From positions 682,001 through 746,000 of the forward strand of contig NZ_MRDM01000014.1 of assembly GCF_002008165.1 (NCBI RefSeq): DNA of 64,000 bases, read 5' to 3'. Below, in pieces: positions 45,847 to 53,728 of the stretch (position 1 is the stretch's first letter; each line of letters opens with the position of its first letter). The DNA comes from Rhizobium laguerreae. GTDB lineage: Bacteria > Pseudomonadota > Alphaproteobacteria > Rhizobiales > Rhizobiaceae. Under the pieces are notes generated by a model. That model was given only the letters and a program-made list of their open reading frames with translations. It had not been told where the DNA came from and did not search any database. Position numbers and translations under genes: made by a program.

Positions 45847-46287
45847 GACGGCTTCCTCAACGTTTAAACAATATCCGACATGTCTTCGCGCGCAGCAAGT
45901 CAAAAAACGCAGCTTTTGGAGACACTTAGTCACAAAGTGTTTCCGATTCTTACATTAAGCACGCGCCGAGCCCCCCTAGTGCGCACAATTCTTCGTCGAA
46001 TTTCCCGCAACCTGCTACCGATTTCGTCATGGTCCGAGGTGGCGGTCACGTCAATGTCCCCTCGTGTTTTTCGGCGCGGGCTCGATAAGTCTCCCTGATT
46101 GGCCCGAAGACCGCGCCGTTTTCATCCCCGGAAGCGGGCGGCTGGTTTGCCGGTTCGCCATGAGCATGATGCCGAAAAGTGTGAGCAGTTTTCGGATGGC
46201 ATCGTGCCCTAACTCTTTAATTTAGAACAGGATTCAGGCTTTAGGCCGACAGGACCTAAAATGATCCTGTTCCAGCAGGAGAGCATC
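45847..46287. other. Intergenic stretch holding repeat copy 2
   Basis: About 440 bases without a recognised gene. It presumably holds the divergent promoters for 45846 and 46288. Its right part is the dispersed repeat listed next. Confidence 0.5.
46162..46272. repeat. Dispersed rhizobial palindromic repeat, copy 2
   Basis: It shares with copy 1 (32531-32625) the start AGCATGATGCCGAAAAGTGT, the TTTAGAACAGGATTCAG segment and a TTTAGGCCGA / CCTAAA hairpin ending in ATCCTGTTC. It keeps an extra GCAGTTTTCGGATGGCATCG segment that copy 1 lacks. It ends 15 bases before the start codon at 46288, so it lies in that gene's leader. Confidence 0.8.
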
Positions 46288-46644
46288 ATGGTCGACGCGA
46301 TCAACCCCATCTCCGCCACCGCCGCGTCCGAACCCACCAAGGTCGGCACCAGCACCTCGATCGGCTCCGAACCAGACAATGCCTGGGTCGCCGCCCGCCA
46401 GTCGCAGATCACGGCCGATCAGCTGGCAGCGAAGAAGGCCGCAAAAGGTCTCATCCCGCACGCGGATCTGATCGTCGAAAACGAGGAGCATCCGCAAAAG
46501 CGGCACGGGCATGCGGCATCGGACGACGGGGAAGAGGCCGGCGAACAGGCGGAACAGCCGGTCTTGTCAGGTGAAAGCGATCGGATCGGCACCCGGAATT
46601 TCGACGACGACACACCCTTCGGCGAGCGCGTCGCCATCATCTGA
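46288..46644 (+). CDS. Small acidic protein of unknown function
   Basis: The 118-residue protein is hydrophilic with no membrane segment; it has a Ser/Thr/Pro-rich N terminus (ISATAASEPTKVGTSTS), a central helix (ITADQLAAKKAAKG) and an acidic end (RNFDDDTPFGERVAII). ATG 46288 has AGGAGAG 5 bases upstream. The ending resembles RDFDDDDPFSEREAIV in a frame at 48932, suggesting a small family. Function unknown. Confidence 0.65.
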   Translation: MVDAINPISATAASEPTKVGTSTSIGSEPDNAWVAARQSQITADQLAAKKAAKGLIPHADLIVENEEHPQKRHGHAASDDGEEAGEQAEQPVLSGESDRIGTRNFDDDTPFGERVAII

Positions 46645-46673
46645 TCGACGCAGACCGGAAACCGTCCGCGCCG

Positions 46674-47072
46674 TCAATTCGAGCCCGCAAGCCGGGCTTC
46701 GATCGCCGACTTATCGATGACCGACCAGACCTCGACGATCTTGCCGCCGCGAAATTCGTAGATGACGTTCTCGGTGAAGGAAAGGCGCCTGCCGTTCACA
46801 TCGAGGCCGAGGAATTTTGCCTTTGGCCTGCAATCGAAGCCGAGCCGGCAGGCGATGTATGGGGGATCGCAAAGCAGCATCAGCACCTTGAAATAGAGAT
46901 CGGGAATCTCATCGAAGTCCTGCTCGAGCATGCCGACATAACCCGGCAGCCCGAGCCGCCGGCCGTTATGAACCGCATCGTCGCCGACGAACTGCCCGAG
47001 ATTGTGCCAGTCCTGCCTGTTCAGGCAGGCGATGTAGCCGCGGTATATCTCCGCGAGTTCGGTTTTCGTCAC
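46674..47072 (-). CDS. SnoaL-like ester cyclase family protein
   Basis: The 132-residue protein has the NTF2-like SnoaL pattern: an N-terminal helix IYRGYIACLNRQDWHNLGQFV, the pocket segment DDAVHNGRRLGLPGY and the strand ENVIYEFRGGKIVEVWSVID near the C terminus. Members cyclise polyketides or hydrolyse small molecules; many are uncharacterised. It stands alone and is convergent with the 46288 gene. Confidence 0.82.
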   Translation of the reverse strand: MTKTELAEIYRGYIACLNRQDWHNLGQFVGDDAVHNGRRLGLPGYVGMLEQDFDEIPDLYFKVLMLLCDPPYIACRLGFDCRPKAKFLGLDVNGRRLSFTENVIYEFRGGKIVEVWSVIDKSAIEARLAGSN

Positions 47073-47161
47073 GCGATCGCCCCCGGCTTGGTTTCTCAGG
47101 CAAAGATAGCGCCGGGATCAGCACTTGCCAGCAGCGAACGCGCCGCCTCGAGAGTTTCAGT

Positions 47162-47737
47162 TCAAGAGAACTCGCCTGCACGGGGACCAGCAAGCGTCAC
47201 GCGCCAGCCCGTTCGCGATTGGAAATCTTGGGTGGCCAGAAACGTATAGCCTGTGGTGCGCCAGAGCCTCACCGCGCTGGTCAGATTATCGAGCACATAA
47301 TCGCCGCCGTCCGTCCGGGCAATGAGAACGACGTGGTTTTGATCCTGCGGTCCAATCACCACGGAAAGCGCCAACCTGTTCGATGGAAAACCAGCTTCGA
47401 TCAGGTCCTTCATCTTCTGAAGAGCGTAGTCCTCACAGTCGCCACGGCCGGCAACCGGCAGAGACCAAATATCCTTATTTCGGGAAGACGGGCGATCTTC
47501 CGCGGGAATGATACGTCCATTTACGGCGCGATTGACCTTTTGAAGAAGCGCTATTCCTGTCTGATCATTCAGCTGTTGCGCCGCCATCCTGCCGCACAGC
47601 CACTTGTACTTGGCGCAGGCTGCGGCGAATCCCACGGGTGCGCCGATGCTTCGCGTCACAGGAAGTGATGATCCCGCAACAGCTTGAAATTGCAGAAGAA
47701 TGAATAAAAAGGCAGCGAGCGAAAAGACGCACTTCAT
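47162..47737 (-). CDS. Bacterial transglutaminase-like cysteine proteinase (BTLCP)
   Basis: The 191-residue protein has a signal peptide (about residues 1-22) and the BTLCP catalytic triad: Cys101 in GRGDCEDYAL, His135 in NHVVLIART and Asp150 in YVLDNLT. The family includes LapG, a periplasmic protease that cleaves adhesins, often beside type I secretion genes. No such genes are nearby; the divergent neighbour encodes an exported Gly-rich repeat protein, a possible but unproved substrate. Confidence 0.88.
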   Translation of the reverse strand: MKCVFSLAAFLFILLQFQAVAGSSLPVTRSIGAPVGFAAACAKYKWLCGRMAAQQLNDQTGIALLQKVNRAVNGRIIPAEDRPSSRNKDIWSLPVAGRGDCEDYALQKMKDLIEAGFPSNRLALSVVIGPQDQNHVVLIARTDGGDYVLDNLTSAVRLWRTTGYTFLATQDFQSRTGWRVTLAGPRAGEFS

Positions 47738-47887
47738 AGCCGATTCCCTTTAGTTGTTGCGAGACGATAACATAGGCTTAATAAAAATTTAGTAAAATTT
47801 TATACTTGCGATTTTAACTCTATTTGATGAATGAGACAGATTAACCATTATCTATTCTTCATGTTAATTGATCGTTAGTGTAAGAGT

Positions 47888-47920
47888 TCTCCCAGTTAAC
47901 ATTTAGTTAACCTTGGGAGA
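47888..47920 (+). promoter_or_regulatory. Hairpin enclosing the ribosome binding site of the Gly-rich gene
   Basis: TCTCCCA-G-TTAAC (47888-47900) can pair with GTTAA-CCT-TGGGAGA (47906-47920). The right arm contains GGGAGA, the ribosome binding site 8 bases before ATG 47929. The left arm is thus an anti-Shine-Dalgarno, and opening the hairpin could control translation. Confidence 0.5.
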
Positions 47921-47928
47921 CGATTGAA

Positions 47929-48759
47929 ATGATCAGCAGAGCCGCGAAATTCAGCATCGCCGTTGCTTCCCTTCTGGCAAGCAGCAGCTTGGCAACGGCA
48001 GCCCCGGCAGTCGTTAATTGCAAGGCCGCAGTTCGCGGCACACTCGAATACAGACTATGCATGCCGACCAAAGCAATTCGTGCCGATAACAAGTTTAGTC
48101 CGAACGATAAGGATCGCGGCAGCCGAGACATTGGCGGCAGCCAGAAGACGTCCAGCACCGGCTCCGTCGCCAGCAACGGGAATAGCGGCGGCGGCAACGG
48201 TGGCGGCAATGGTGGCGACAACGGCGGCGGCAACGGTGGCGACAACGGCGGCGGCAACGGTGGCGACAACGGCGGCGGCAATGGCGGCGGCAATGGCGGC
48301 GGCAACGGCGGCGGCCATGGCGGCGGCCATGGCGGCGGCAACGGCGGCGGCCATGGCGGCGGCCATGGCGGCGGCAACGGCGGCGGCCATGGCGGCGGCC
48401 ATGGCGGCGGCAACGGCGGCGGCCATGGCGGCGGCCATGGCGGCGGCAACGGCGGCGGCCATGGCGGCGGCCATGGCGGCGGCAACGGCGGCGGCAATGG
48501 CGGCGGCAATGGTGGCGGCAACGGCGGCGGCCATGGTGGCGGCCATGGCGGCGGCAACGGTGGCGGCAACGGCGGCGGCAATGGTGGCGGCAACGGCGGC
48601 GGCAATGGTGGCGACAATGGCGGCGGCAACGGTGGCGGCCATGGCGGCGACAATGGCGGCGGCAACGGTGGCGGCCATGGCGGCGACAATGGCGGCGGCG
48701 GCGACAACGGTGGCAATAACGGTTCGGGCAAGGGCGGGTCGGAATCTAAACCGAACTAA
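47929..48759 (+). CDS. Exported Gly/Asn/His-rich repeat protein
   Basis: The 276-residue protein has a signal peptide (cleavage near residue 25, ATAA), a non-repetitive segment of about 60 residues with two Cys, then about 180 residues of GGGN, GGGH and GGD units. The regular core (48300-48500) repeats an 11-residue unit of GGNGGGHGGGH type, a 33-base DNA repeat. No anchor is seen, so it is periplasmic or secreted. The His spacing could bind Zn or Ni; this is inference. The upstream region is AT-rich. A strong terminator follows. Confidence 0.75.
   Translation: MISRAAKFSIAVASLLASSSLATAAPAVVNCKAAVRGTLEYRLCMPTKAIRADNKFSPNDKDRGSRDIGGSQKTSSTGSVASNGNSGGGNGGGNGGDNGGGNGGDNGGGNGGDNGGGNGGGNGGGNGGGHGGGHGGGNGGGHGGGHGGGNGGGHGGGHGGGNGGGHGGGHGGGNGGGHGGGHGGGNGGGNGGGNGGGNGGGHGGGHGGGNGGGNGGGNGGGNGGGNGGDNGGGNGGGHGGDNGGGNGGGHGGDNGGGGDNGGNNGSGKGGSESKPN
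48300..48500 (+). repeat. 33-base tandem coding repeats
   Basis: Units encoding GGNGGGHGGGH succeed each other in phase, nearly identical at base level (GGCGGCGGCCATGGCGGC core). Such a run is prone to expansion and contraction by slippage, and copy number likely varies between strains. Confidence 0.75.
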
Positions 48760-49105
48760 CTTGATCGGCGACATGAAAATGGACGTGAGGCCGGGTAACC
48801 GGCCTCACCTTTTTGATCGCCGCTTTGTGTATCAATGGGCGTCTAATACAGTCCGGGACCCCTGCGGGCTCAGCCATCGCGGTCGCCCATGTGGGCTATA
48901 GCATCGCTTCCAGCGAGCACCTTGGCAGCTCATGTCCCAACAGATATGGCCGTCGACGCCGAGCGGCATCCGTGAAAACGGAATACGATACCGTAAGAAT
49001 GCAAAGAAGCCGGCGAAAAGGGGGAACGACCAAATCCGCGCCCGCGACTTTGATGACGACGACCCCTTTAGTGAGCGCGAGGCGATCGTCCAGCGACCAC
49101 GAAGC
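48760..49105 (+). other. Intergenic stretch with terminator and a possible gene remnant
   Basis: It begins with a strong terminator. From ATG 48932 an open frame encodes RDFDDDDPFSEREAIV, resembling the end of the 46288 protein, then runs on antisense to zur without a family. I read the first 55 codons as a possible truncated paralog, not an intact gene. Confidence 0.4.
48785..48814 (+). terminator. Rho-independent terminator of the Gly-rich gene
   Basis: Perfect 10-bp arms GTGAGGCCGG (48785-48794) and CCGGCCTCAC (48799-48808), loop GTAA, followed by CTTTTTG. It lies 26 bases after the Gly-rich stop. Confidence 0.88.
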
Positions 49106-49504
49106 CTACGCCGCGCAGGCCTCGCACAAGCCACGGATCTCGATCGTCGTCTTCTCAGGCTTGAACTTCTGCCCGCGCACCCATTCCATCAGTCGGTGGT
49201 CAACCTCGTGGTCGTGGAACTCCGTCACCTGGCCGCAGCTTTCGCAAATGGCGAAGGCGACGATGCCGTGACTGTGGCAGTCGTCGCCCGGATGGGCGCA
49301 GGCGACGAAGGAGTTGATGCTTTCGAGCCGATGCACCACGCCATATTCGAGCAGCTTCTCCAGCGCCCGGTAGACCTGCAGGGGCGCGCGAAAACCGTGG
49401 TCGCGCAGCTTGTCGAGAATGGTATAGGCGCTGAGCGGCCCTTCGGCCTTTTCAAGCACATCGAAGACCAGCGACTGGTTCTTGGTCAATTGCGGTGTCG
49501 TCAT
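49106..49504 (-). CDS. zur: Fur family zinc uptake regulator Zur
   Basis: The 132-residue protein has a Fur-type winged helix (residues about 8-65, with TILDKLRDHGFRAPLQVYRALEKL) and the metal site CHSHGIVAFAICESCGQVTEF, with the C-terminal Cys pair CEAC closing the structural zinc. It is shorter than iron Fur and sits in the znuC-znuB-zur operon, its start overlapping the znuB stop by 4 bases. It should repress znuA, znuCB-zur and zigA when zinc is sufficient. Confidence 0.92.
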   Translation of the reverse strand: MTTPQLTKNQSLVFDVLEKAEGPLSAYTILDKLRDHGFRAPLQVYRALEKLLEYGVVHRLESINSFVACAHPGDDCHSHGIVAFAICESCGQVTEFHDHEVDHRLMEWVRGQKFKPEKTTIEIRGLCEACAA

Positions 49505-50316
49505 GAGCCTTGTCCTTGCATGACCGCGCGGTGTCGCCTGACGGGAAGCAGGCTGAGCATGAAGAGGATCAGCGCCGCGACCACGATCGAGGGGCCGGAG
49601 GGCGTATCGTAGGTGAGCGAGCCGAACAGACCGCCAACGACGGCCGCCGCCCCGATCAGCGAGGCGAGCACTGCCATGATCTCCGGCGTCGGCGAGAAGC
49701 GCCGCGCCGCAGCCGCCGGTATGATCAGCAGCGAGGTGATCAGCATGATGCCGACGATCTTCATAGCAATGGCAATGACGACGGCCATCAGCAGCATGAA
49801 GAACAGCCGCGCCCGCTCCGGCTTCAGCCCCTCGGCCTCGGCGAGCTCGGCATTGACGGTCGCAGCCAAGAGCGGTCGCCAGAGCCAGGCCATTGCCACG
49901 AGCACGAACAGCCCGCCGCCCCAGATCAGTGCGATGTCGGTGGTGGAAACGGCAAGAATATCGCCGAACAGGAAGGCGATGAGATCGATCCGCACCCAGC
50001 TCATGAAGGCGACCATGACGAGGCCGATCGCCAGTGTCCCATGCGAGAGGATGCCGAGCAGCGCATCGGCCGACAGCGCCTGGCGCTTCTGCAGGAAGAG
50101 CAGCAGCACCGACACGAGGGCGGCGACGGCGAAGACAGCCAGTGTCAGGTTGAGTTCGAAAAGCAGTGACAGTGCGACGCCGAGCAGCGCCGAATGGGCG
50201 ATCGTATCGCCGAAATAGGCCATGCGCCGCCAGATGATGAAGCAGCCGAGCGGCCCCGTCGTCAGCGCCAGACCGACGCCGGCAAGGATGGCGCGCACGA
50301 AGAAATCGTCAAGCAT
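49501..50316 (-). CDS. znuB: Zinc ABC transporter permease ZnuB
   Basis: The 271-residue membrane protein has about eight hydrophobic segments and the ABC-3 permease pattern, with WRRMAYFGDTIAHSALLGVAL near residue 30 and an EGLKPERARL coupling loop. It forms the inner-membrane channel for Zn2+ delivered by ZnuA. ATG 50316 overlaps the end of znuC by 8 bases and has GGGAGAG upstream; a longer frame is His/Met-rich antisense-like and rejected. zur follows with a 4-base overlap. Confidence 0.93.
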   Translation of the reverse strand: MLDDFFVRAILAGVGLALTTGPLGCFIIWRRMAYFGDTIAHSALLGVALSLLFELNLTLAVFAVAALVSVLLLFLQKRQALSADALLGILSHGTLAIGLVMVAFMSWVRIDLIAFLFGDILAVSTTDIALIWGGGLFVLVAMAWLWRPLLAATVNAELAEAEGLKPERARLFFMLLMAVVIAIAMKIVGIMLITSLLIIPAAAARRFSPTPEIMAVLASLIGAAAVVGGLFGSLTYDTPSGPSIVVAALILFMLSLLPVRRHRAVMQGQGS

Positions 50317-51220
50317 GGCGCTCTCCCGCTTCATGCGCATGCGGATGGGCATGGTCAGGATGATCGTGACCATGTTCATGACCGGCATGCCCATGCTCAT
50401 GCGCGTGATGGCCGTCGTCGGGGTGGCAATGATCGGTGACGGAGCCGTCGGCATGTTGCACCCGGCCGTCCGGCAAGTGCGTATGATCATGGTGATGGCT
50501 GTAGACGGCCAGCGTCTGCGCCGCCCGGCTGCCGAACAGGCGCACATATTCCGGGCTGCGGCTGACGGATTCAGGCGTGCCACGGCAGCAGACATGTCCG
50601 TTGAGGCAAATGACCGTGTCGGTTTCGGCCATGACGACATGCAGGTCGTGCGAGATCAGCAGGATGCCGCAGCCCGTCGCATTGCGGATCGACTTGATGA
50701 GGTCGTAGAGGGCGATCTCGCCGGAAAAATCGACCCCCTGCACCGGCTCGTCGAGGACCAGCAGATCGGGCTTGCGGGCAATCGCCCGGGCCATCAGCGC
50801 CCGCTGGAATTCGCCGCCGGAGAGGTGCTGGACCTCGGCATCGAGCATATGGGCGATGCCGGCGGATTCGAGCGCCGAGAGCATATCGCACTCAGGCAGC
50901 GGTCCTGTCAGCGTCATCAGCCGGCGTACCGAAAGCGGCAGTGTCCAGTCGATCGTGAGCTTCTGCGGGACATAGCCGACCTTGAGGCCGGCTTTGCGCT
51001 CCACCCTGCCCTCATCAGGCTTCAACACACCGATCGCCGCCTTGGCGCTGGTCGACTTGCCCGAGCCGTTCGGGCCGATCAGCGTGACGATCTCGCCGCG
51101 CGAGACGGAAAAATCGACACCGCGCACCAGCCAGCGGCCGTTGCGCAGAATGCCGACATCTTCAAGGGAAACCAGCGGTTCGGCCCTGATACCAGCGGGG
51201 GTCTTTGCGGGAGAGAGCAT
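50309..51220 (-). CDS. znuC: Zinc ABC transporter ATPase ZnuC with His-rich tail
   Basis: The 303-residue protein has Walker A IGPNGSGKST (about residues 48-57), ABC signature LSGGEFQR, Walker B LLVLDEPVQGVD and switch His in LLISHDLH. The last 60 residues are rich in His and Asp (HHHDHTH, HEHGHDHPDHAHPHAHE), a probable zinc-binding tail in the cytoplasm, which many ZnuC proteins lack. It is the first gene of znuC-znuB-zur and divergent from znuA. Confidence 0.95.
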   Translation of the reverse strand: MLSPAKTPAGIRAEPLVSLEDVGILRNGRWLVRGVDFSVSRGEIVTLIGPNGSGKSTSAKAAIGVLKPDEGRVERKAGLKVGYVPQKLTIDWTLPLSVRRLMTLTGPLPECDMLSALESAGIAHMLDAEVQHLSGGEFQRALMARAIARKPDLLVLDEPVQGVDFSGEIALYDLIKSIRNATGCGILLISHDLHVVMAETDTVICLNGHVCCRGTPESVSRSPEYVRLFGSRAAQTLAVYSHHHDHTHLPDGRVQHADGSVTDHCHPDDGHHAHEHGHAGHEHGHDHPDHAHPHAHEAGERHA

Positions 51221-51260
51221 CAAATTTTCCGAAAGTGCTGTTGCGTCCTGCTATTGCACA

Positions 51261-51295
51261 CGTTATAGCATAACGCAATTGATGTAATAACATAA
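51261..51295. promoter_or_regulatory. Probable Zur boxes between znuC and znuA
   Basis: Two AT-rich inverted repeats lie in the 102-base divergent promoter: CGTTAT-AGC-ATAACG (51261-51275), and ATGT-AATA-ACAT (51282-51293). The second resembles the site upstream of the GTPase gene at 52484. Both fit the AT-rich, TGTTATNNNATAACA-like form of alphaproteobacterial Zur sites. Confidence 0.75.
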
Positions 51296-51322
51296 CAACT
51301 GCAATTCAAGCGGAGCATATTG

Positions 51323-52381
51323 ATGAAACGCGCCTTGGGGCCTGCCCTCAAAATCTCGGCCCTCAGAATGCCGGCCCTCGCAATCCCGGTCCTGGCGATC
51401 CCCACCCTGCTCTTTTCCGGCACGATGCAGGCAGCCGATGCACCCGTCGTCGTCACCTCGATCAAGCCGATCCATTCGCTGGTTTCAGCGATCATGCAGG
51501 GTGTCAGCGAACCCGAATTGATCGTCGATGGCGCCGCCTCTCCGCATACCTACAATCTAAAGCCATCGAATGCCCGCGCCCTGCAGGACGCCAAGGTGAT
51601 CTTCTGGGTCGGCCCCGGCCTCGAGGCCTTCCTCGAAAAGCCGCTGCAGGCGTTGGGCCGGGATGCCAACATCGCGGCCCTCGACGACGCGCCTGGTCTC
51701 GTCAAGCTGCCCTTCCGCGAAGGCGGCGCCTTCGAGCCGCATGATGACGCCCCGGAGCACGAAAGTGCTTCCGGTCACGAGCATGATAAGGCTGACGCCG
51801 CACATGATGCTGATTCCGGGCACGCCAGTGACCACGACGACGACCATGACCACGACCACGGCGCCTTCGACACACATCTCTGGCTCGACCCGATGAATGC
51901 CAAGGCCATGGCGGCCATGATCACCACGACACTGGTCGCCGCTGATCCTGCCAATGCTCTGACCTATCAGGGCAACGCCAAGGCGCTGGACGACAAGCTG
52001 GATGCGCTCGATACCGAGATCAAGGGCATGGTCGCTCCCGTCAAGGACAAGCCCTTCATCGTCTTCCACGACGCCTACCAGTATTTCGAGCACCGCTACG
52101 GCATCCGCGTCTCCGGCTCGATCACCGTCAGCCCGGAAACCATTCCCGGCGCCGAGCGCGTCTCGGAAATCCACCGCAAGGTCGGCGAACTCGGCGCCAC
52201 CTGCGTCTTTGCCGAACCGCAGTTCGAGCCGCGCCTCGTCAATGTCGTCATCGAAGGCACGCGCGCCAAGTCAGGCGTGCTTGATCCCGAAGCGGCAACA
52301 CTGAAGGCCGGTCCCGATCTCTACTTCAACCTCATGCGCGGCATCGCCAACAACATGAAGGACTGCCTCTCCGGCGCATGA
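51323..52381 (+). CDS. znuA: Zinc ABC transporter binding protein ZnuA
   Basis: The 352-residue protein has a signal peptide (about residues 1-37, ending MQAAD) and the cluster A-I metal-binding fold. Ligand histidines are visible in GAASPHTYN, FDTHLWLDP and VFHDAYQYFEH. A His/Asp-rich loop (about residues 138-180, including HDDDHDHDHG) captures zinc, as in other ZnuA proteins. ATG 51323 has GGAG 7 bases upstream. It delivers periplasmic Zn2+ to ZnuB and faces znuC. Confidence 0.95.
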   Translation: MKRALGPALKISALRMPALAIPVLAIPTLLFSGTMQAADAPVVVTSIKPIHSLVSAIMQGVSEPELIVDGAASPHTYNLKPSNARALQDAKVIFWVGPGLEAFLEKPLQALGRDANIAALDDAPGLVKLPFREGGAFEPHDDAPEHESASGHEHDKADAAHDADSGHASDHDDDHDHDHGAFDTHLWLDPMNAKAMAAMITTTLVAADPANALTYQGNAKALDDKLDALDTEIKGMVAPVKDKPFIVFHDAYQYFEHRYGIRVSGSITVSPETIPGAERVSEIHRKVGELGATCVFAEPQFEPRLVNVVIEGTRAKSGVLDPEAATLKAGPDLYFNLMRGIANNMKDCLSGA

Positions 52382-52437
52382 CTCTCATGCGCCGCTCCGC
52401 GCGTCCTGCCGGACACGCGACGCTCCACGGAGAGCTG

Positions 52438-52473
52438 AGGCGGAAAGGCGGACAACCCCGTTCCGCCTTTTTT
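52438..52473 (+). terminator. Terminator after znuA
   Basis: Arms AGGCGGAA (52438-52445) and TTCCGCCT (52461-52468) with a run of six T from 52468. It separates znuA from the GTPase gene, whose own Zur-like site follows. Confidence 0.7.
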
Positions 52474-52483
52474 CGGCTCCCCA

Positions 52484-52503
52484 AATGTAATGATATAACA
52501 TTA
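52484..52503. promoter_or_regulatory. Probable Zur box upstream of the GTPase gene
   Basis: AATGT and ACATT form perfect arms of AATGTAATGATATAACATTA, 20 bases before the start codon at 52523. It matches the repeats between znuC and znuA in form and AT content. Confidence 0.78.
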
Positions 52504-52522
52504 AGACTGTGATGAGGTTTCC

Positions 52523-53728
52523 ATGAACAACAGACTTCCCGTTACGGTGCTTTCAGGCTTCCTCGGCGCCGGCAAGACGACGCTGCTCAACCACGTGCTG
52601 AGCAATCGCGAAGGCTTACGCGTCGCGGTTATCGTCAACGACATGAGCGAGGTGAATATCGATGCCGCCCTGGTGCGCGACGGCGGCGCCAATCTCTCCC
52701 GCACCGAGGAACAGCTCGTCGAGATGACCAATGGCTGCATCTGCTGCACGCTGCGCGACGATCTGCTGAAGGAGGTGCGCCAGCTCGCCGATCAGGGCCG
52801 CTTCGACTACCTCTTGATCGAATCGACCGGCATCGCTGAGCCCCTGCCCGTTGCCACCACCTTCGAATTTCGCGACGAGAATGGCCAAAGCCTTTCCGAC
52901 GTCGCAAGGCTCGACACCATGGTAACCGTCGTCGACGCCGCCAATCTTCTTGCCGATTATGCCTCGGCCGATTTCCTCGCCGACCGCGGAGAAACGGCCG
53001 GCGACGGCGACAACAGAACCATCGTCGACCTGCTGGTCGAACAGATCGAATTCGCCGACGTCGTGGTGCTGAACAAGATCGGCACGGCAACCAAGGAAGA
53101 GCGCGACGCCGCGCGCAAGATCATCACCGGCCTCAACCCGGATGCGAAGCTGATCGAGGCGGATTTCGGCAAGATCGTCCTGAAAGACGTGCTCGGCACT
53201 GGCCGCTTCGATATCGACAAGGCCGAAACCCATCCGCTCTGGTACAAGGAACTGCACGGTTTCCGCGATCACGTGCCGGAGACCGAGGAATATGGCATTC
53301 GCTCCTTCGTCTATCGCGAGAAGCGGCCCTTCCATCCGGCAAAGCTGCAGGCCTTCCTCGATCGGACTTGGCCAGGCGTGGTGCGCGCCAAGGGCTTCTT
53401 CTGGCTGGCGACGCGCCCGCACCATGTCGGCGAGATCAGCCAGGCGGGCGCGATCGTGCGCACCGGCAAGATGGGTCTCTGGTGGGCGGCCCTACCCCGC
53501 GAACAATGGCCTGAGGAGCCGGCCTTCATGCGCGCCATCGGCCCCTATCTCGACCCCGTCTGGGGCGACCGGCGCCAGGAAATCGTCTTCATCGGCGCCG
53601 ATCCGATGGACGAAGCCTGGATCAGGAAGGAACTCGACGCCTGTCTGGTCGACAGCACGGTGTTTGCGCCGGAGCGCTGGCGCAACCTGCCCGATCCTTT
53701 TGCCAGCTGGAACAGGCAGGCGGCATGA
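52523..53728 (+). CDS. zigA: COG0523 zinc GTPase, ZigA type
   Basis: The 401-residue protein has Walker A GFLGAGKTT (residues 12-20), the metal-binding GCICC motif (71-75) that defines the COG0523 family, a NKIG nucleotide motif in place of NKxD, and the CobW C-terminal domain with FHPAKLQAFLDRTWPG. ZigA proteins are metallochaperones that supply zinc under starvation. It lies behind a Zur-like box, so it is likely derepressed in low zinc. A small gene overlaps its stop. Confidence 0.88.
   Translation: MNNRLPVTVLSGFLGAGKTTLLNHVLSNREGLRVAVIVNDMSEVNIDAALVRDGGANLSRTEEQLVEMTNGCICCTLRDDLLKEVRQLADQGRFDYLLIESTGIAEPLPVATTFEFRDENGQSLSDVARLDTMVTVVDAANLLADYASADFLADRGETAGDGDNRTIVDLLVEQIEFADVVVLNKIGTATKEERDAARKIITGLNPDAKLIEADFGKIVLKDVLGTGRFDIDKAETHPLWYKELHGFRDHVPETEEYGIRSFVYREKRPFHPAKLQAFLDRTWPGVVRAKGFFWLATRPHHVGEISQAGAIVRTGKMGLWWAALPREQWPEEPAFMRAIGPYLDPVWGDRRQEIVFIGADPMDEAWIRKELDACLVDSTVFAPERWRNLPDPFASWNRQAA

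Noticed and set aside
48300..48500. Regular 33-base units resembling a CRISPR array.
   Set aside because: The units are contiguous coding repeats in one frame with no unique spacers and no cas genes nearby.
47907..48774. Pro-rich and Ala-rich frames on both strands across the Gly-rich repeat.
   Set aside because: They are the other frames of the GGC/GGT/CAT repeat and have no start signals.
48932..49612. 226-residue open frame on the + strand.
   Set aside because: After about 55 codons it is antisense to zur and znuB; only its first part might be a gene remnant.
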